This document shows positions 17,214-26,827 of a stretch of DNA of 46,670 nucleotides, one piece after another. Made by a program: the position numbers and the translations under genes. Source of the stretch: Desulfobacteraceae bacterium (GTDB lineage: Bacteria > Desulfobacterota > DSM-4660 > Desulfatiglandales > Desulfatiglandaceae); contig JAERTK010000005.1 in the NCBI GenBank assembly GCA_016844935.1, positions 1 through 46,670 of the forward strand, written 5' to 3'. Position 1 is the stretch's first letter. Each line of letters opens with the position of its first letter. Below the pieces are notes generated by a model. The model searched no databases, was not told where the DNA came from, and worked only from the letters and a program-made list of their open reading frames with translations.

Positions 17214-18275
17214 ATGGTCATCCAGTGTGAAAGCTGTCGAACTGAGTTCAATCTCGATGAATCTCTGCTCAAAGAAGAGGGGACGAAGGTCAGATGTTCC
17301 CGGTGTCGCCATGTCTTTTCCGCTTATCCTTCCGCTCCCGTTCCGGCCGCCGAGACGGTGGAAAGTCCTGAAATTTTGGATGAACCGGAGCCTGTTGTTT
17401 CGGAAAAGGCGGATGCTGCCGCTTATGAGCTTGAAAAGGATGATGGAAAAGATCAGAAAATTGGCACCGGTGCCGCGCTGGATTCTGATCTGGACGTGAT
17501 ATACCAGGATGTCTTCAGTGAAGTGGATCGTGGTCCCGTTGGTGAAGAGACTGCTCATGATGAAGAGGCTGGTGATGTCTTCCAGAAGGCCAGCCGGGGA
17601 GAGGAAGAGCTGGCTGAACGCCCGGCCCCGGTTTTTCCTGCCATGGATTCCATGGACGAAGATCCGCCGGTGGCAAAAGAAAAAACCGAAGAGGAAGATG
17701 CTTTGGAAAGCGCGCCCGTTCCCAAAAAGAAATCTTCAAAGCGTTCCATGGCGGTGCTGATCCCGCTACTTTTCATCCTTCTGGGGGTTGCCGCGGCATA
17801 CTATGTGTGGCAAGCCGATTTGATTCCGCCCTCAGTGCTTTCCATTCTGAACGGTTCTTCGGAAAAAAAGGGCCCTGCCGATGCAGGCGCCCGGCTTCTG
17901 CAGTTCGGGTCGGTGAGCGGGGTTTTTGTGGAGACGGAAAAAAACGGACCCCTTTTCGTCATTCGTGGAATGGTCACCAACAAATACCCTCAAATGAGAC
18001 GCCATATTCTGATCAGAGGGAGTATCCTGGATAACAAAGGCGTCGTGGTGGTTGCCAAAACCGCCTATGCGGGAAATACCTTCAGCGAGGAAGAACTCAA
18101 AACCCTGCCCCTGGATGAGATTACCACGGCTGCGGATAACCGCGACGGTATGGCCAGACAAAATCTTGATGTGGCAGCCGGCGCCACCATTCCTTTCATG
18201 ATTGTCTTTGCAAAACTTCCCGATGATTTGAGCGAGTTCACCGTTGAGGCGGTCAGTTCATCGTCCGGGAGCTGA
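17214..18275 (+). CDS. MJ0042-type zinc-finger / DUF3426 membrane protein
   Basis: A 353-residue protein. An N-terminal zinc finger with paired CxxC (CESCRTEF and CSRCRHVF) is followed by an acidic, probably disordered stretch (about residues 40-175), one membrane helix (MAVLIPLLFILLGVAAAYYV, about residues 178-200), and a C-terminal extracytoplasmic DUF3426-like domain (about residues 230-353, beginning FGSVSGVFVETEKNGPLFV). The ATG at 17214 is chosen because GGAGGG lies 4 bases upstream. This architecture is common in deltaproteobacteria; its role is not established. It precedes the K+ channel gene by 2 bases. Confidence 0.8.
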   Translation: MVIQCESCRTEFNLDESLLKEEGTKVRCSRCRHVFSAYPSAPVPAAETVESPEILDEPEPVVSEKADAAAYELEKDDGKDQKIGTGAALDSDLDVIYQDVFSEVDRGPVGEETAHDEEAGDVFQKASRGEEELAERPAPVFPAMDSMDEDPPVAKEKTEEEDALESAPVPKKKSSKRSMAVLIPLLFILLGVAAAYYVWQADLIPPSVLSILNGSSEKKGPADAGARLLQFGSVSGVFVETEKNGPLFVIRGMVTNKYPQMRRHILIRGSILDNKGVVVVAKTAYAGNTFSEEELKTLPLDEITTAADNRDGMARQNLDVAAGATIPFMIVFAKLPDDLSEFTVEAVSSSSGS

Positions 18276-18277
18276 AC

Positions 18278-19315
18278 GTGGGTGGTAAAACCGTTGATGA
18301 CAGCGCCATTTCCAGCAAAGGTTTCAGGAGTATTGTAAGGGGCGCTCTGTTACTTTCCCTGGTTCTTGTCTTAGGGACTTCAGGCTATGTGGCCATCGAG
18401 GGATGGCCTCTGCTTGAGGGCCTCTACATGACGGTGATCACCATCACAACCGTTGGATACGGAGAGGTGAGGACGGTTTCCGAACCGGGGCGTATCTTTA
18501 CGGTGTTCCTCATTTTTGCAGGCATGGGGATTATGGCCTACACCCTTGGGATCGTCGCCCAGATAATGGTTGAATTCCAGGTGCGGGATCTTATCGGCAG
18601 GCGGAAGCTGGGGTTGAAATTGAAAAACATGAAAGATCATTACATTTTGTGCGGCTACGGGCGGATTGGGGAGGTTATCGCCCACGAACTCAAGGCCAAT
18701 GGTATCCCCCTGATAGTGATAGATCAGGATCCCCAGTCTAAAGAAAAATTGAGAAGTCGCAACATCCCCTATATTATTGATGATGCTACCATCGAAGACG
18801 TACTCATGGAAGCCGGAATCATGCGGGCCAAGGGGCTTGTGACGGTGGTTTTTTCCGATGCCGACAATTTATTTATCACCATGACGGGCAGGGGGATGAA
18901 CCCCGATCTTTTCATCCTTGCCCGGGCTGACCAGGAAGCAACGGAAAAAAAGCTCATTCGGGCCGGGGCCAACAAGGTGGTTATGCCCCACTTCATCGGA
19001 GGGCTCAGGATGGTTCACACGATTTTGAGACCTGCGGTGACCGACTTTATTGACTTCACCATGCATGATAAGAACATTGAGCTGAAGATGGAGGAGTTGA
19101 AGGTCCGGGAAAAATCCGCACTGAATGGCGTGCGCCTGATGGATTCGGGCATTCGGCAGGGTATGAACGTGATCATTGTGGCCATTCGGGATAAGGCGGG
19201 GGATATGAGCTTTAACCCCTCTTCGGATGTGGCAATGGAAGCCGGGACAACACTGATTGCACTGGGTCCCACAGGCGATCTGGAAAAACTGAAACAAACC
19301 CTATGGGGTGATTAG
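18278..19315 (+). CDS. Potassium channel with RCK/TrkA domains
   Basis: A 345-residue protein. Two membrane helices (about residues 20-38 and 73-95) flank a pore loop with the selectivity filter TTVGYGE (about residues 60-66). A TrkA-N/RCK Rossmann domain follows (YILCGYGRIGEVIAHEL near residue 118), then a TrkA-C domain to the end (VREKSALNGVRLMDSGIR and so on). This is the MthK-like layout: a tetrameric K+ channel gated by a ligand on the RCK ring. The start is GTG at 18278, 2 bases after the previous gene, and the stop overlaps the converging nucleotidyltransferase gene by 4 bases. Confidence 0.92.
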   Translation: MGGKTVDDSAISSKGFRSIVRGALLLSLVLVLGTSGYVAIEGWPLLEGLYMTVITITTVGYGEVRTVSEPGRIFTVFLIFAGMGIMAYTLGIVAQIMVEFQVRDLIGRRKLGLKLKNMKDHYILCGYGRIGEVIAHELKANGIPLIVIDQDPQSKEKLRSRNIPYIIDDATIEDVLMEAGIMRAKGLVTVVFSDADNLFITMTGRGMNPDLFILARADQEATEKKLIRAGANKVVMPHFIGGLRMVHTILRPAVTDFIDFTMHDKNIELKMEELKVREKSALNGVRLMDSGIRQGMNVIIVAIRDKAGDMSFNPSSDVAMEAGTTLIALGPTGDLEKLKQTLWGD

Positions 19316-20121
19316 GATCGGTGTTGGTAGAGCTTTTGGGCTCTCAACAAAGCGGAAAGATCGTCAATCCCCATGACCTCATTTTCATCGTCTGAAACAA
19401 TGTATCCGATGCTGCTGCCCTCCCGGGGCAGGTATTCCACCAGGTCCGTTATGAAGAACTCTTCCAGGTCACGAACAACGCCGCCTATCTCCTTTTTCAC
19501 CATATGGGGCTTTGACGCAAGTACCCCAAGGGAATGAAGGAGGCTCTCTTTTTTTGCCCCATAGATCCCCGAATTGCAGACCGGCAGCGCCCGTTGATTT
19601 TCTTCCGAAAAATCTTTCCAGTATTTCCACTCCACAATTCTCCGGACCTGATTTCCCTGAATTTCAAGGACGCCGTATTGCCTTTTGTCTTGGGGTGTGA
19701 AGCCAAGGACCACCAGATCGTGAACCTCCAGCGCCCGGAGGAGCGAAAGGTAGGTTTCCGGTGCCACAAATGGCACATCCCCCATGGTAATGATCAGGTT
19801 TTCATACACCAGGCTTTCCAGAAAGGGCATGGCCGCCAGCAAAGCACCCCCGGTGCCGTTCAAAACGGGCTGCTCGCAATAGGTGATGCCAAGGTGGCGT
19901 GTGGCCTTACGGATATCTGCTTGTCGGTGGTTGACGACCACCGCTTTCGGTCCGGGCGGCAGGTTTTCGATGATGTGCCCTATGATGGGACGGCTTCCGG
20001 AAAAGGGGGAGGCATCGGGAACCAGTGGCAGCAGGGTTTTGTTGCCCCCATAATCCTTCATGCGGCTGCCCCGTCCGGCTGCCAGGATGATAGCGGCTGT
20101 TGTTGGATGGTCTCTTCTCAT
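19312..20121 (-). CDS. Sugar-phosphate-type nucleotidyltransferase (MobA/GlmU-like NTP transferase)
   Basis: A 269-residue protein with the nucleotide-binding signature AIILAAGRGSRMK at the N-terminus, the lysine NKTLLPLVP, and a metal-binding Asp in LIITMGDVPFVAPETY. The pattern resembles the uridylyltransferase half of GlmU and related NTP-transferases, without the hexapeptide acyltransferase half. It probably activates a sugar phosphate. An open frame continues upstream to a TTG at 20160, but the ATG at 20121 gives the usual N-terminus. It is the only gene in its minus-strand block and converges with the K+ channel gene. Confidence 0.82.
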   Translation of the reverse strand: MRRDHPTTAAIILAAGRGSRMKDYGGNKTLLPLVPDASPFSGSRPIIGHIIENLPPGPKAVVVNHRQADIRKATRHLGITYCEQPVLNGTGGALLAAMPFLESLVYENLIITMGDVPFVAPETYLSLLRALEVHDLVVLGFTPQDKRQYGVLEIQGNQVRRIVEWKYWKDFSEENQRALPVCNSGIYGAKKESLLHSLGVLASKPHMVKKEIGGVVRDLEEFFITDLVEYLPREGSSIGYIVSDDENEVMGIDDLSALLRAQKLYQHRS

Positions 20122-20177
20122 AGTGCTCAGAAAGATAGAAAACGTAGGGCTGTGAGTCAAGGGGAAAAGGTTTGCCC

Positions 20178-20206
20178 TTGACCGGGCTTAAGGAATTATC
20201 TATACC
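20178..20206 (+). promoter_or_regulatory. Sigma-70-type promoter of the AOR gene
   Basis: TTGACC at 20178-20183, a 17-base spacer, and TATACC at 20201-20206. It lies about 85 bases upstream of the AOR start. Confidence 0.6.
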
Positions 20207-20292
20207 TGCCCCATGAAATCAAACGGGGAGATCTTTTGAAAATCGGGTGCGTTTTTTCCCCTCGGGTCCCCATGCATTAAGGAGAGTCGGTA

Positions 20293-22182
20293 ATGTCTTA
20301 TGGTTACAATGGCAGGATCTTGAGAGTTGATCTGGGTAAAAAGTCCATCTCCGAAGAACAGCCCCCGGAGACCCTCTATCGAAAATACATGGGGGGATCG
20401 GCGCTTTCGCTCTATTATCTGCTCAAAGAACTGAAACCGGGGACCGATCCCCTGGGTCCTGATAATATGCTGGTTTTCATGAGCAACGTGGTGTCGGGTG
20501 TCCCCGGCCCCGGGCTGACCCGGTTTACCATTGCTGCCCGGTCTCCCCTGACGGGCGCCTTCGGCGAGGCCGAGGCCGGTGGGTTCTGGGGGCCTGAACT
20601 GAAGTTGGCGGGTTTTGACGGTATCATTTTTATCGGACGTTCAGAAACACCGGTGTATCTGTGGATCAAAGACGGCAAATGCGAAATACGTGATGGCTCA
20701 AACCTTTGGGGCAGGGACACCGGAGAGGTTCAACAGCTCATACGGGAAGAGTTGGGGGACAAACGCATCCGGGTGGCACAGTGCGGTCAGGCGGGTGAAA
20801 ACCAGGTTCCCTATGCCTGTGTGGTCAACGATTTGAAACATGTGAGCGGACGAACCGGCATGGGTGCGGTCATGGGTTCCAAGAACCTGAGGGCCGTTGC
20901 CGTTCGCGGCACGGGGAAAATCCCCACGGCCCATCCGGAAAAGGTTCGGGATATCATCCGGCATGCCGTGGATCGAATACCCGGATCTCCCCTGGGAAAC
21001 CAGCTGAAGCGTTTCGGAACTCCGGTTTTTGTGATGGGGCTTCAGAACGGAGGGATTCTGCCCACAAGGAATTTTCAGGAAGGGCGGTTTGAGGGCGCGG
21101 AAGCCATTTCGGGGGAAACCATGGAGCAGACCATCCTGAAGGGGCCGAAAGGGTGCTACAGCTGTCCGATCCTCTGCAAGCGGGCCGTGAAGGTCGAAGG
21201 AAAGTACTCTGCAACGCCCGAGTACGGGGGGCCTGAATACGAAACCCTGGGTTCCCTGGGCTCAATGTGCGGCATCAGCGATTTAGAGGCCATCAGCCAC
21301 GGGAACGAAATCTGCAATCGCTGGGGGCTGGACACCATTTCCACGGGGGTCAGCATCGCTTTTGCCATGGAGTGTACCGAACGGGGTATCCTGACCCGGG
21401 ATGATACCGATGGCATAGACCTTCGTTTCGGAAATGTGGACGGCATGATCCAGATGATTCGGAAAATCGCTTTTCGTGAGGGGTTCGGAGATATCCTGGC
21501 CAGGGGGGTGAAGAGCGCATCCCGGGCCATCGGGAAGGAAAGTGAGCCCTATGCCCTGCATGTGAAAGGCCAGGAAATGGCCGTTCACGAGCCGCGCGGA
21601 AAATTCGGGGTCGGGCTCAGCTTCGCCCTTTCTCCCACCGGTGCCGACCATATTGAAATCCCCCACGACACATCCTTCGTGGCGGACAACGCTTTGCTGG
21701 AAAGTATTAAACCCCTGGGGGAAATAGAACCCATATCGGCAACGGAGCTGGGTCCCCGGAAAGTTTGTCAATTCGCCCACACCCAGCAGGTTTTCAGTTT
21801 TTATAATTCCCTGGGGATCTGCAATTTTGCCGCAGCGCCCTATTCGGCGTACACCCTCTCCATGCTGGCGGAGCTTGTGGCGGCTGTTACCGGGTGGAAT
21901 GCGAGCCTGTTCGAGCTTCTGGAACTGGGGGAGCGCGGGGTCACCATGGCGCGCATGTTTAATGTGCGGGAAGGGATTTTGTCGGCTGATGATGGGCTTC
22001 CGGACCGGTTCTTCGAGCCGCTCCATGAAGGTGAGCCCGACGAAAAGCGGCTGGACCCGAAAGAATTCAGTGAAAATCTCAAGCTCTATTACGAGGCCAT
22101 GGGGTGGGATTCAGAGACAGCTGTTCCCACGGATGGCCGGTTAGCCTATCTTCGTCTGGAGTGGTTGATTGCTCCCCGCTGA
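20293..22182 (+). CDS. Aldehyde:ferredoxin oxidoreductase family protein (tungsten enzyme)
   Basis: A 629-residue protein of normal AOR length. The N-terminal domain has GRILRVDLGKKSISEE, YMGGSALSLYYLL and GPGLTRFTIAARSPLTG, typical of AOR_N. The [4Fe-4S] cluster ligands are CYSCPILC near residue 288, with a further Cys near residue 510 (ICNFAAAPY). Such enzymes use a bis-tungstopterin cofactor to oxidise aldehydes to acids, or reduce acids, with ferredoxin. The subgroup and substrate are not clear. The ATG at 20293 has GGAGAG upstream, and a promoter lies further up. It is monocistronic, converging with rtcB. Confidence 0.93.
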   Translation: MSYGYNGRILRVDLGKKSISEEQPPETLYRKYMGGSALSLYYLLKELKPGTDPLGPDNMLVFMSNVVSGVPGPGLTRFTIAARSPLTGAFGEAEAGGFWGPELKLAGFDGIIFIGRSETPVYLWIKDGKCEIRDGSNLWGRDTGEVQQLIREELGDKRIRVAQCGQAGENQVPYACVVNDLKHVSGRTGMGAVMGSKNLRAVAVRGTGKIPTAHPEKVRDIIRHAVDRIPGSPLGNQLKRFGTPVFVMGLQNGGILPTRNFQEGRFEGAEAISGETMEQTILKGPKGCYSCPILCKRAVKVEGKYSATPEYGGPEYETLGSLGSMCGISDLEAISHGNEICNRWGLDTISTGVSIAFAMECTERGILTRDDTDGIDLRFGNVDGMIQMIRKIAFREGFGDILARGVKSASRAIGKESEPYALHVKGQEMAVHEPRGKFGVGLSFALSPTGADHIEIPHDTSFVADNALLESIKPLGEIEPISATELGPRKVCQFAHTQQVFSFYNSLGICNFAAAPYSAYTLSMLAELVAAVTGWNASLFELLELGERGVTMARMFNVREGILSADDGLPDRFFEPLHEGEPDEKRLDPKEFSENLKLYYEAMGWDSETAVPTDGRLAYLRLEWLIAPR

Positions 22183-22261
22183 AAGAATCGGTCGCTTTTT
22201 TGTTGACCTGAATGATCAAAAGCGTAAGTATAGCCCCCGGGCGTTTTTTTTAAGGCCTCGT

Positions 22262-23707
22262 TTAGCCTTTTATGACGCCCATGGGTCTCAGTCTGGCAAC
22301 CTTGCGGGCCAGACCGGCTTTGTGAACCACCTCAACGACTTGGGATATGTTCTTGTAAGCTTGCGGCATTTCCTCTTTAAGGGTTCGTTTACCTCTGGAT
22401 TGAACAAAAACGCCAATATCTTCTAATTCACGATGGATCGCTCGGCCTTTGGCTTTTTTGAGTGCCTGTGTTCTGCTGAGGGCTCTGCCGGCGCCATGGC
22501 AGCAGGAACCGAAACTCTGTTTCATTGCGCCTTCTGCGCCCGCCAGCACATATGAGCAGGTCCCCATATCCCCCGGAATCAGAACGGGCTGACCGGCAGA
22601 CCGGTAAATGCCTGGCAGAAGCGGGTGTCCCGGGGGGAGGGCACGGGTGGCGCCCTTTCGATGAACACACAGGTTAACCGGCTTTCCATCCACTTCATGG
22701 GATTCTGTCTTGGCAATGTTGTGGCAGACGTCGTACAGCAGGCTCATCCCCAGAGTGTCAGGGGGTATGGAAAGGGTTCTAAGGAGTATTTCGCGGGTCC
22801 AGTGCATGAGGACCTGCCGGTTCGCCCATGCGTAATTGGCCGCGCATGCCATGGCTGAAAGGTATCGTCGGGCCAGATCGGATTTCAGGGAAGCGCATGC
22901 CAGCTGTCTATCCGGAAGTGAAAACGGCTGAGGCCCGGTGGCTATTTTCCTGTTCATTTCTTTCAGGAAATCATCGCATATCTGATGACCGAAGCCCCTG
23001 GAGCCGGTGTGAATAAACAGGGTTGTCTGTCCCTCAAAGAGATTGAAACAAGCGGCTGTTTCCGGATCATAAATCCGGTCAACCCTTTGGATTTCCAAGA
23101 AGTGATTGCCGGAACCCAGTGTGCCCAGCTGGTTTAGACCCCGCTTCATGGCACGCTCGCTCAGCACAGACGGATCGGCGCCTGTGTTAACGCCCCGATC
23201 CTCTGTTTTTTCAAGGTCGGGCGCTGCACCGTAACCCTGTTTGACTGCCCAGGCGGCGCCTTGGACCGCCACAGCTTTCAGTTTTGATTTGGACAGGTGA
23301 AGCGTCCCTGTTGATCCCACTCCGGTGGGAATGTCTTTAAACAGGGCGTAAACCAACTCTTTTATGATGGGCCGAATTTCATCTGCCTTGAGGCGGGTGG
23401 TCATGAGCCGGCATCCACAGTTAATATCATAACCGACTCCGCCCGGTGAAACGATGCCCTCGTCCAGGTCAAAGGCGGCCACACCCCCGATGGGGAAACC
23501 ATATCCCCAGTGGATGTCCGGCATGGCCAGGGAGTGGCCGACGATTCCGGGCAGGGTGGCCACGTTGACCACCTGTTTCAGGCTCTGGTCCTTCTGAATG
23601 GACCTCATCATCTGCTCGTTTGAAAAAACCAGACCCGGGACACGCATGTGGCCATCTCTGGGTATCAACCATCGGTAGGGGTCAATTTTTTCCGGTTTTA
23701 TGGTCAT
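22262..23707 (-). CDS. rtcB: RNA-splicing ligase RtcB
   Basis: A 481-residue RtcB of normal length. Landmarks are GHSLAMPDIHWGYGFPIGG and GGVGYDINCGCRLM (metal-binding Asp/Cys), GSGNHFLEIQ, FIHTGSRGFGHQ, and the guanylylated-His motif CHGAGRALSRTQA near residue 420. It joins 2',3'-cyclic phosphate or 3'-phosphate ends to 5'-OH RNA ends using GTP and Mn2+. No rtcA or rtcR lies beside it, so it is not in the usual RtcR-controlled operon. It stands alone between the AOR gene and a small zinc-ribbon gene. Confidence 0.96.
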   Translation of the reverse strand: MTIKPEKIDPYRWLIPRDGHMRVPGLVFSNEQMMRSIQKDQSLKQVVNVATLPGIVGHSLAMPDIHWGYGFPIGGVAAFDLDEGIVSPGGVGYDINCGCRLMTTRLKADEIRPIIKELVYALFKDIPTGVGSTGTLHLSKSKLKAVAVQGAAWAVKQGYGAAPDLEKTEDRGVNTGADPSVLSERAMKRGLNQLGTLGSGNHFLEIQRVDRIYDPETAACFNLFEGQTTLFIHTGSRGFGHQICDDFLKEMNRKIATGPQPFSLPDRQLACASLKSDLARRYLSAMACAANYAWANRQVLMHWTREILLRTLSIPPDTLGMSLLYDVCHNIAKTESHEVDGKPVNLCVHRKGATRALPPGHPLLPGIYRSAGQPVLIPGDMGTCSYVLAGAEGAMKQSFGSCCHGAGRALSRTQALKKAKGRAIHRELEDIGVFVQSRGKRTLKEEMPQAYKNISQVVEVVHKAGLARKVARLRPMGVIKG

Positions 23708-23823
23708 GGTGATTTAATATAAAAAAAGTTTGGGTGACTGAAAAACAGTAGGCGTTTAGATGTGTTTTGTCAATTTTTTGTTCCCTGGTGGAACAGAGCA
23801 GTGATTTTTAATATGGAGGAAGA

Positions 23824-24108
23824 GTGATGCATTGTGCTTTTTGTGGGGTGGGGATCGAATTGAAAGACAAGGTCATGCGAAATGACACGTGCCCCCAGTG
23901 TTCGAGGGATTTAAGGTGCTGCAGGCAGTGCCAGTTCTTCGATCATCATGCCTATAACGAATGCAAGGAAGTGATGGCGGAGCGGATTACGGACAAAGAG
24001 CGAACCAATTTCTGCGGATATTACAGGCCGAGAGGGACCCCAGTGCCAAAGGGGCGCAGAGACGGGGATGCCAGGGCAGCCCTGGAGGCCCTTTTTAAGA
24101 AAAAATAG
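23824..24108 (+). CDS. Small Cys-rich (zinc-binding) conserved hypothetical protein
   Basis: A 94-residue protein with eight or more Cys in CxxC arrangements: HCAFCGVG, CPQCSRDLRCCRQCQFF, NECKE and FCGYY. It ends in a basic tail (EALFKKK). The ATG at 23824 has GGAGGAAGAG upstream. It resembles small zinc-ribbon proteins seen in deltaproteobacteria, but I know of no assigned function. It converges with the carboxypeptidase gene, 10 bases apart. Confidence 0.75.
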   Translation: MMHCAFCGVGIELKDKVMRNDTCPQCSRDLRCCRQCQFFDHHAYNECKEVMAERITDKERTNFCGYYRPRGTPVPKGRRDGDARAALEALFKKK

Positions 24109-24118
24109 GGCTTCTAGG

Positions 24119-25438
24119 TCAAAAACTGGGAAGATTGCGCCGCGGGTGAACCCTGATGACGCTGCCCGTCCGGGTGGCGGTACCTTTTTCAATTGCTTTT
24201 TTGAGGCAGCGGACCATGGCCTTTATGTTGGACCCTTTTCGGTTGAAAAAGACGGCAAAGGTGCAAGGCCCCATGGTTTGACTTTCCATATAGCCGGCTT
24301 GCGCTCTGATGCCCCGAAGTGACCCTGTTTTATAGAGCACATGGCCCCGGCTTCTCAAAAGATCCCTGTACGGTTTGAATTTTTCTAAGATCGCCAGCAT
24401 GTCGTATGCGGACAGCTGGTTTTCCCTCGATAAACCGGAACCTTCAACGATTTTGATATGGTTGGGCCCCAGGTTTTTCTTGATGTAGGCCTGCGTGGCA
24501 CGGACGCCTTTGGCCAGTGTGCCCGGCGGACCGTAAACCGATGCCCCCAATGCCACAAAGATCTGATTGGCCATGAAGTTGCTGGAAGAATGAAGCATTT
24601 TTTCCACAACGGTTTCCATGGGAAAGTCGGACCTGTAGGCGAAAATGAGGGTATCTTCAGGGGAAACCGATCCAAAACCGACTTCTCCCTGTGTTTTGAC
24701 CCCCCTTTTTCTGAGCATGTGTCGCAGCAATTCTCCCACATAGAGGGCCGCCTCTTTTGAATTGTGGGTAAAGGTGCGCCGGCCGCTTTTGAGGTCCAGG
24801 GCCCGAATTTGTTTCACCATGAAAGGGATCATGGGCGTCTGGCGCTCTGTGGAGTATAACCGCCCGTTTTTTTTCCGTTTGAAGGCCACGGTATTGAAAT
24901 TAGCGCACAGGGCGCCGATGGGTGCGTCATAGGGATTTGATGTGTTATAACAGCCGGGTACCATTATTTGGGCGGCAAAGTAGGTATCGTCCAGGATGAT
25001 ATTCTGAAAAGAATCGATTTTTCTTGCCAGTATCACCGCTATCTGGTGCAGAACTTCAGAGATGAGGAGCGGATCGCCATAGCCTTTGATCTTCAAATTG
25101 CCATGGGAGTCCATGTAGAACCCGGTTCTGAACCGGTGGGAGGGGCCGAAATGTTTCAGGGCCGCCAGTGCCGTCAACACTTTGAGGGTCGATGCGGGAA
25201 CGCGCTGTTTTGCGGCGTTTTTTTCAAACAGCACTTTTCCTTCAGGTGATGCCACCAGAAAAGAGTCGGTGGATTTGATCTGTTTCCCGCATGGAACACG
25301 TTTCCCGGCTGTTGAGCCCGGGGGGGAGAGAAGAAAAAGAATCTGGAGGAAAAAGAGGATGACAATGAGGGTTGTCCGTTTCTTGCCGGAGGGTTTTCCG
25401 CAGGTCCCTTTTAAGGGGTCTCGTTCAAGATTCTCCAT
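24119..25438 (-). CDS. dacB: D-alanyl-D-alanine carboxypeptidase / penicillin-binding protein, family S13
   Basis: A protein of about 440 residues. An N-terminal hydrophobic segment (TLIVILFFLQILFLLSPPG) is a signal peptide or anchor. The serine-peptidase motifs are in order: SxxK in PASTLKVLTAL, SxN in HSSSNFMANQIF, and KTG in LYKTGSLRGI. This fits the DacB/PBP4 class, which trims or cleaves peptidoglycan peptides in the periplasm. No start has a good ribosome-binding site: ATG 25438 is chosen, with ATG 25474 and TTG 25480 in frame upstream. It probably follows the small gene at 25498 on one transcript. Confidence 0.88.
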   Translation of the reverse strand: MENLERDPLKGTCGKPSGKKRTTLIVILFFLQILFLLSPPGSTAGKRVPCGKQIKSTDSFLVASPEGKVLFEKNAAKQRVPASTLKVLTALAALKHFGPSHRFRTGFYMDSHGNLKIKGYGDPLLISEVLHQIAVILARKIDSFQNIILDDTYFAAQIMVPGCYNTSNPYDAPIGALCANFNTVAFKRKKNGRLYSTERQTPMIPFMVKQIRALDLKSGRRTFTHNSKEAALYVGELLRHMLRKRGVKTQGEVGFGSVSPEDTLIFAYRSDFPMETVVEKMLHSSSNFMANQIFVALGASVYGPPGTLAKGVRATQAYIKKNLGPNHIKIVEGSGLSRENQLSAYDMLAILEKFKPYRDLLRSRGHVLYKTGSLRGIRAQAGYMESQTMGPCTFAVFFNRKGSNIKAMVRCLKKAIEKGTATRTGSVIRVHPRRNLPSF

Positions 25439-25497
25439 GGATATAATTTTATCTCTCGGGGTGAAATTATTCATCTGCAACTTGAAGTATCAGGCCA

Positions 25498-25776
25498 TTA
25501 TTCGTCCAATATGGTGGCGATGGTTTCGGGCTCTGAAAGTGTTTTCTCAAGTTGCGTTTTAAGGAATTCGATCTTGTCCCTGACGGATTTTCGCTTTTCA
25601 ATGAAGAGGTGATACTCTCCATTGAGGGCGCACAGGCCGCTGTTGAGGCGTAACCCGGCCGCTTCAAGCCGGTCATAATGAACGTGTATTCCCCGGGCTG
25701 CGGCGGCGCTTTCCAGCGCTGTCAGTTCCTGCAGTAAAACACGGGAGGGGGCTTTCCCCTTTTTCTTTCTTTTCAT
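25498..25776 (-). CDS. Small conserved hypothetical protein
   Basis: A 92-residue protein with a very basic start (MKRKKKGKAP) and two helical, charged segments. Its centre, GLRLNSGLCALNGEYHLFIEKR, looks like a conserved beta-hairpin. No membrane segment or metal motif is seen. It lies 22-60 bases upstream of the carboxypeptidase gene, depending on that gene's start, and diverges from the MoxR gene. I do not recognise a function. Confidence 0.65.
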   Translation of the reverse strand: MKRKKKGKAPSRVLLQELTALESAAAARGIHVHYDRLEAAGLRLNSGLCALNGEYHLFIEKRKSVRDKIEFLKTQLEKTLSEPETIATILDE

Positions 25777-25881
25777 GGCCTCTTGACCTCAGTTTCAATC
25801 ATAAAGTATACCTGTTCTCAAATCAAGGACGTGTTTGTTTAACAGGCGCACTCCGTCGAGATATCTTGGAAGGAGAAAATA

Positions 25882-26799
25882 TTGTTATCCCAATTTGAAT
25901 CCATAGAGCAGGTGGTTTCTGAGTTGGCCCGGGGGCATTATGTGGCGGACCGGGCTTTGGCCACCGTTCTTTTTTTAGCCCACAAACTGGAAAAACCCAT
26001 TTTCCTGGAAGGGGAACCGGGGGTGGGCAAAACGGAAGTGGCCATTGTCATGGCGCAACTTTTTCAAACGGAACTGATCCGCCTTCAGTGTTATGAGGGC
26101 CTGGATTCCTCAACGGCCCTTTATGAGTGGAATTACCCGAAGCAGCTTCTGCACATCAGGCTTCAAGAACGGGGAGAAAGGAAGAATGATGAGATAGAGG
26201 AAATGATCTACCGGCCCGAATTTCTGTTGGAACGTCCTTTGCTCGAAGCCATTCGAAAATCCGATGACAAGGCCCCCGTCCTCCTCATCGATGAAATCGA
26301 CCGTTCCGATGAGGAGTTTGAGGCGTTCCTTCTGGAAGTGCTGTCCGATTTTCAGATCACCATTCCCGAAATCGGAACATTGAAAGCCAGAAAGAAACCC
26401 ATGGTGGTGGTGACCTCAAACCGCACCCGGGATGTTCATGACGCCCTGAAGCGGCGGTGCCTGTACCACTGGATCGACTACCCCTCCCATGAAAAAGAGT
26501 ACGAGATCATCATGGCGCGCCTGCCGGGTATTGAATCACGGTTTGCCCGTCAGGTAACCCATTTCATGCAGAAAATCCGAACCTTTGATTTCTTGAAAAA
26601 ACCGGGTGTTTCCGAGACCCTTGACTGGGCCAGGGCCCTGATGACCATGGAAAAAGATTATCTGGATGAGCATGTGGTCAGGGAAACCCTGGGGTGCTTT
26701 CTCAAGTACCAGGAGGATATGGGGCGTTTTAACCAGGAGATCTGGGCTGATGCCAAGATCCGGTCGGAATACCTGGGAAAGGGGCCGGAGGAAGAATGA
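25882..26799 (+). CDS. MoxR-family AAA+ ATPase
   Basis: A 305-residue ATPase: Walker A GEPGVGKTEVA near residue 47, Walker B VLLIDEIDR near residue 137, sensor 1 VVVTSNRTRDV near residue 176. The start is TTG at 25882 with GGAAGGAG upstream. MoxR ATPases work with VWA-domain partners in metal insertion or complex maturation. Here the partner is the VWA gene starting 28 bases downstream, a pairing like CoxD/CoxE of CO dehydrogenase loci. No CO dehydrogenase or other target gene is adjacent, so the client is unknown. Confidence 0.9.
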   Translation: MLSQFESIEQVVSELARGHYVADRALATVLFLAHKLEKPIFLEGEPGVGKTEVAIVMAQLFQTELIRLQCYEGLDSSTALYEWNYPKQLLHIRLQERGERKNDEIEEMIYRPEFLLERPLLEAIRKSDDKAPVLLIDEIDRSDEEFEAFLLEVLSDFQITIPEIGTLKARKKPMVVVTSNRTRDVHDALKRRCLYHWIDYPSHEKEYEIIMARLPGIESRFARQVTHFMQKIRTFDFLKKPGVSETLDWARALMTMEKDYLDEHVVRETLGCFLKYQEDMGRFNQEIWADAKIRSEYLGKGPEEE

Positions 26800-26827
26800 A
26801 ATTCCGGGCCACTATGGCGGAGCATCC

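Noticed and set aside
22231..22252. Terminator-like GC block with T8 between AOR and rtcB
   Set aside because: The stem is only 3-4 bp, too weak to call without an energy calculation.
26666..26827. Upstream extension of the VWA gene inside the MoxR gene
   Set aside because: It overlaps a clear MoxR C-terminus in another frame; ATG 26828 fits the family start.
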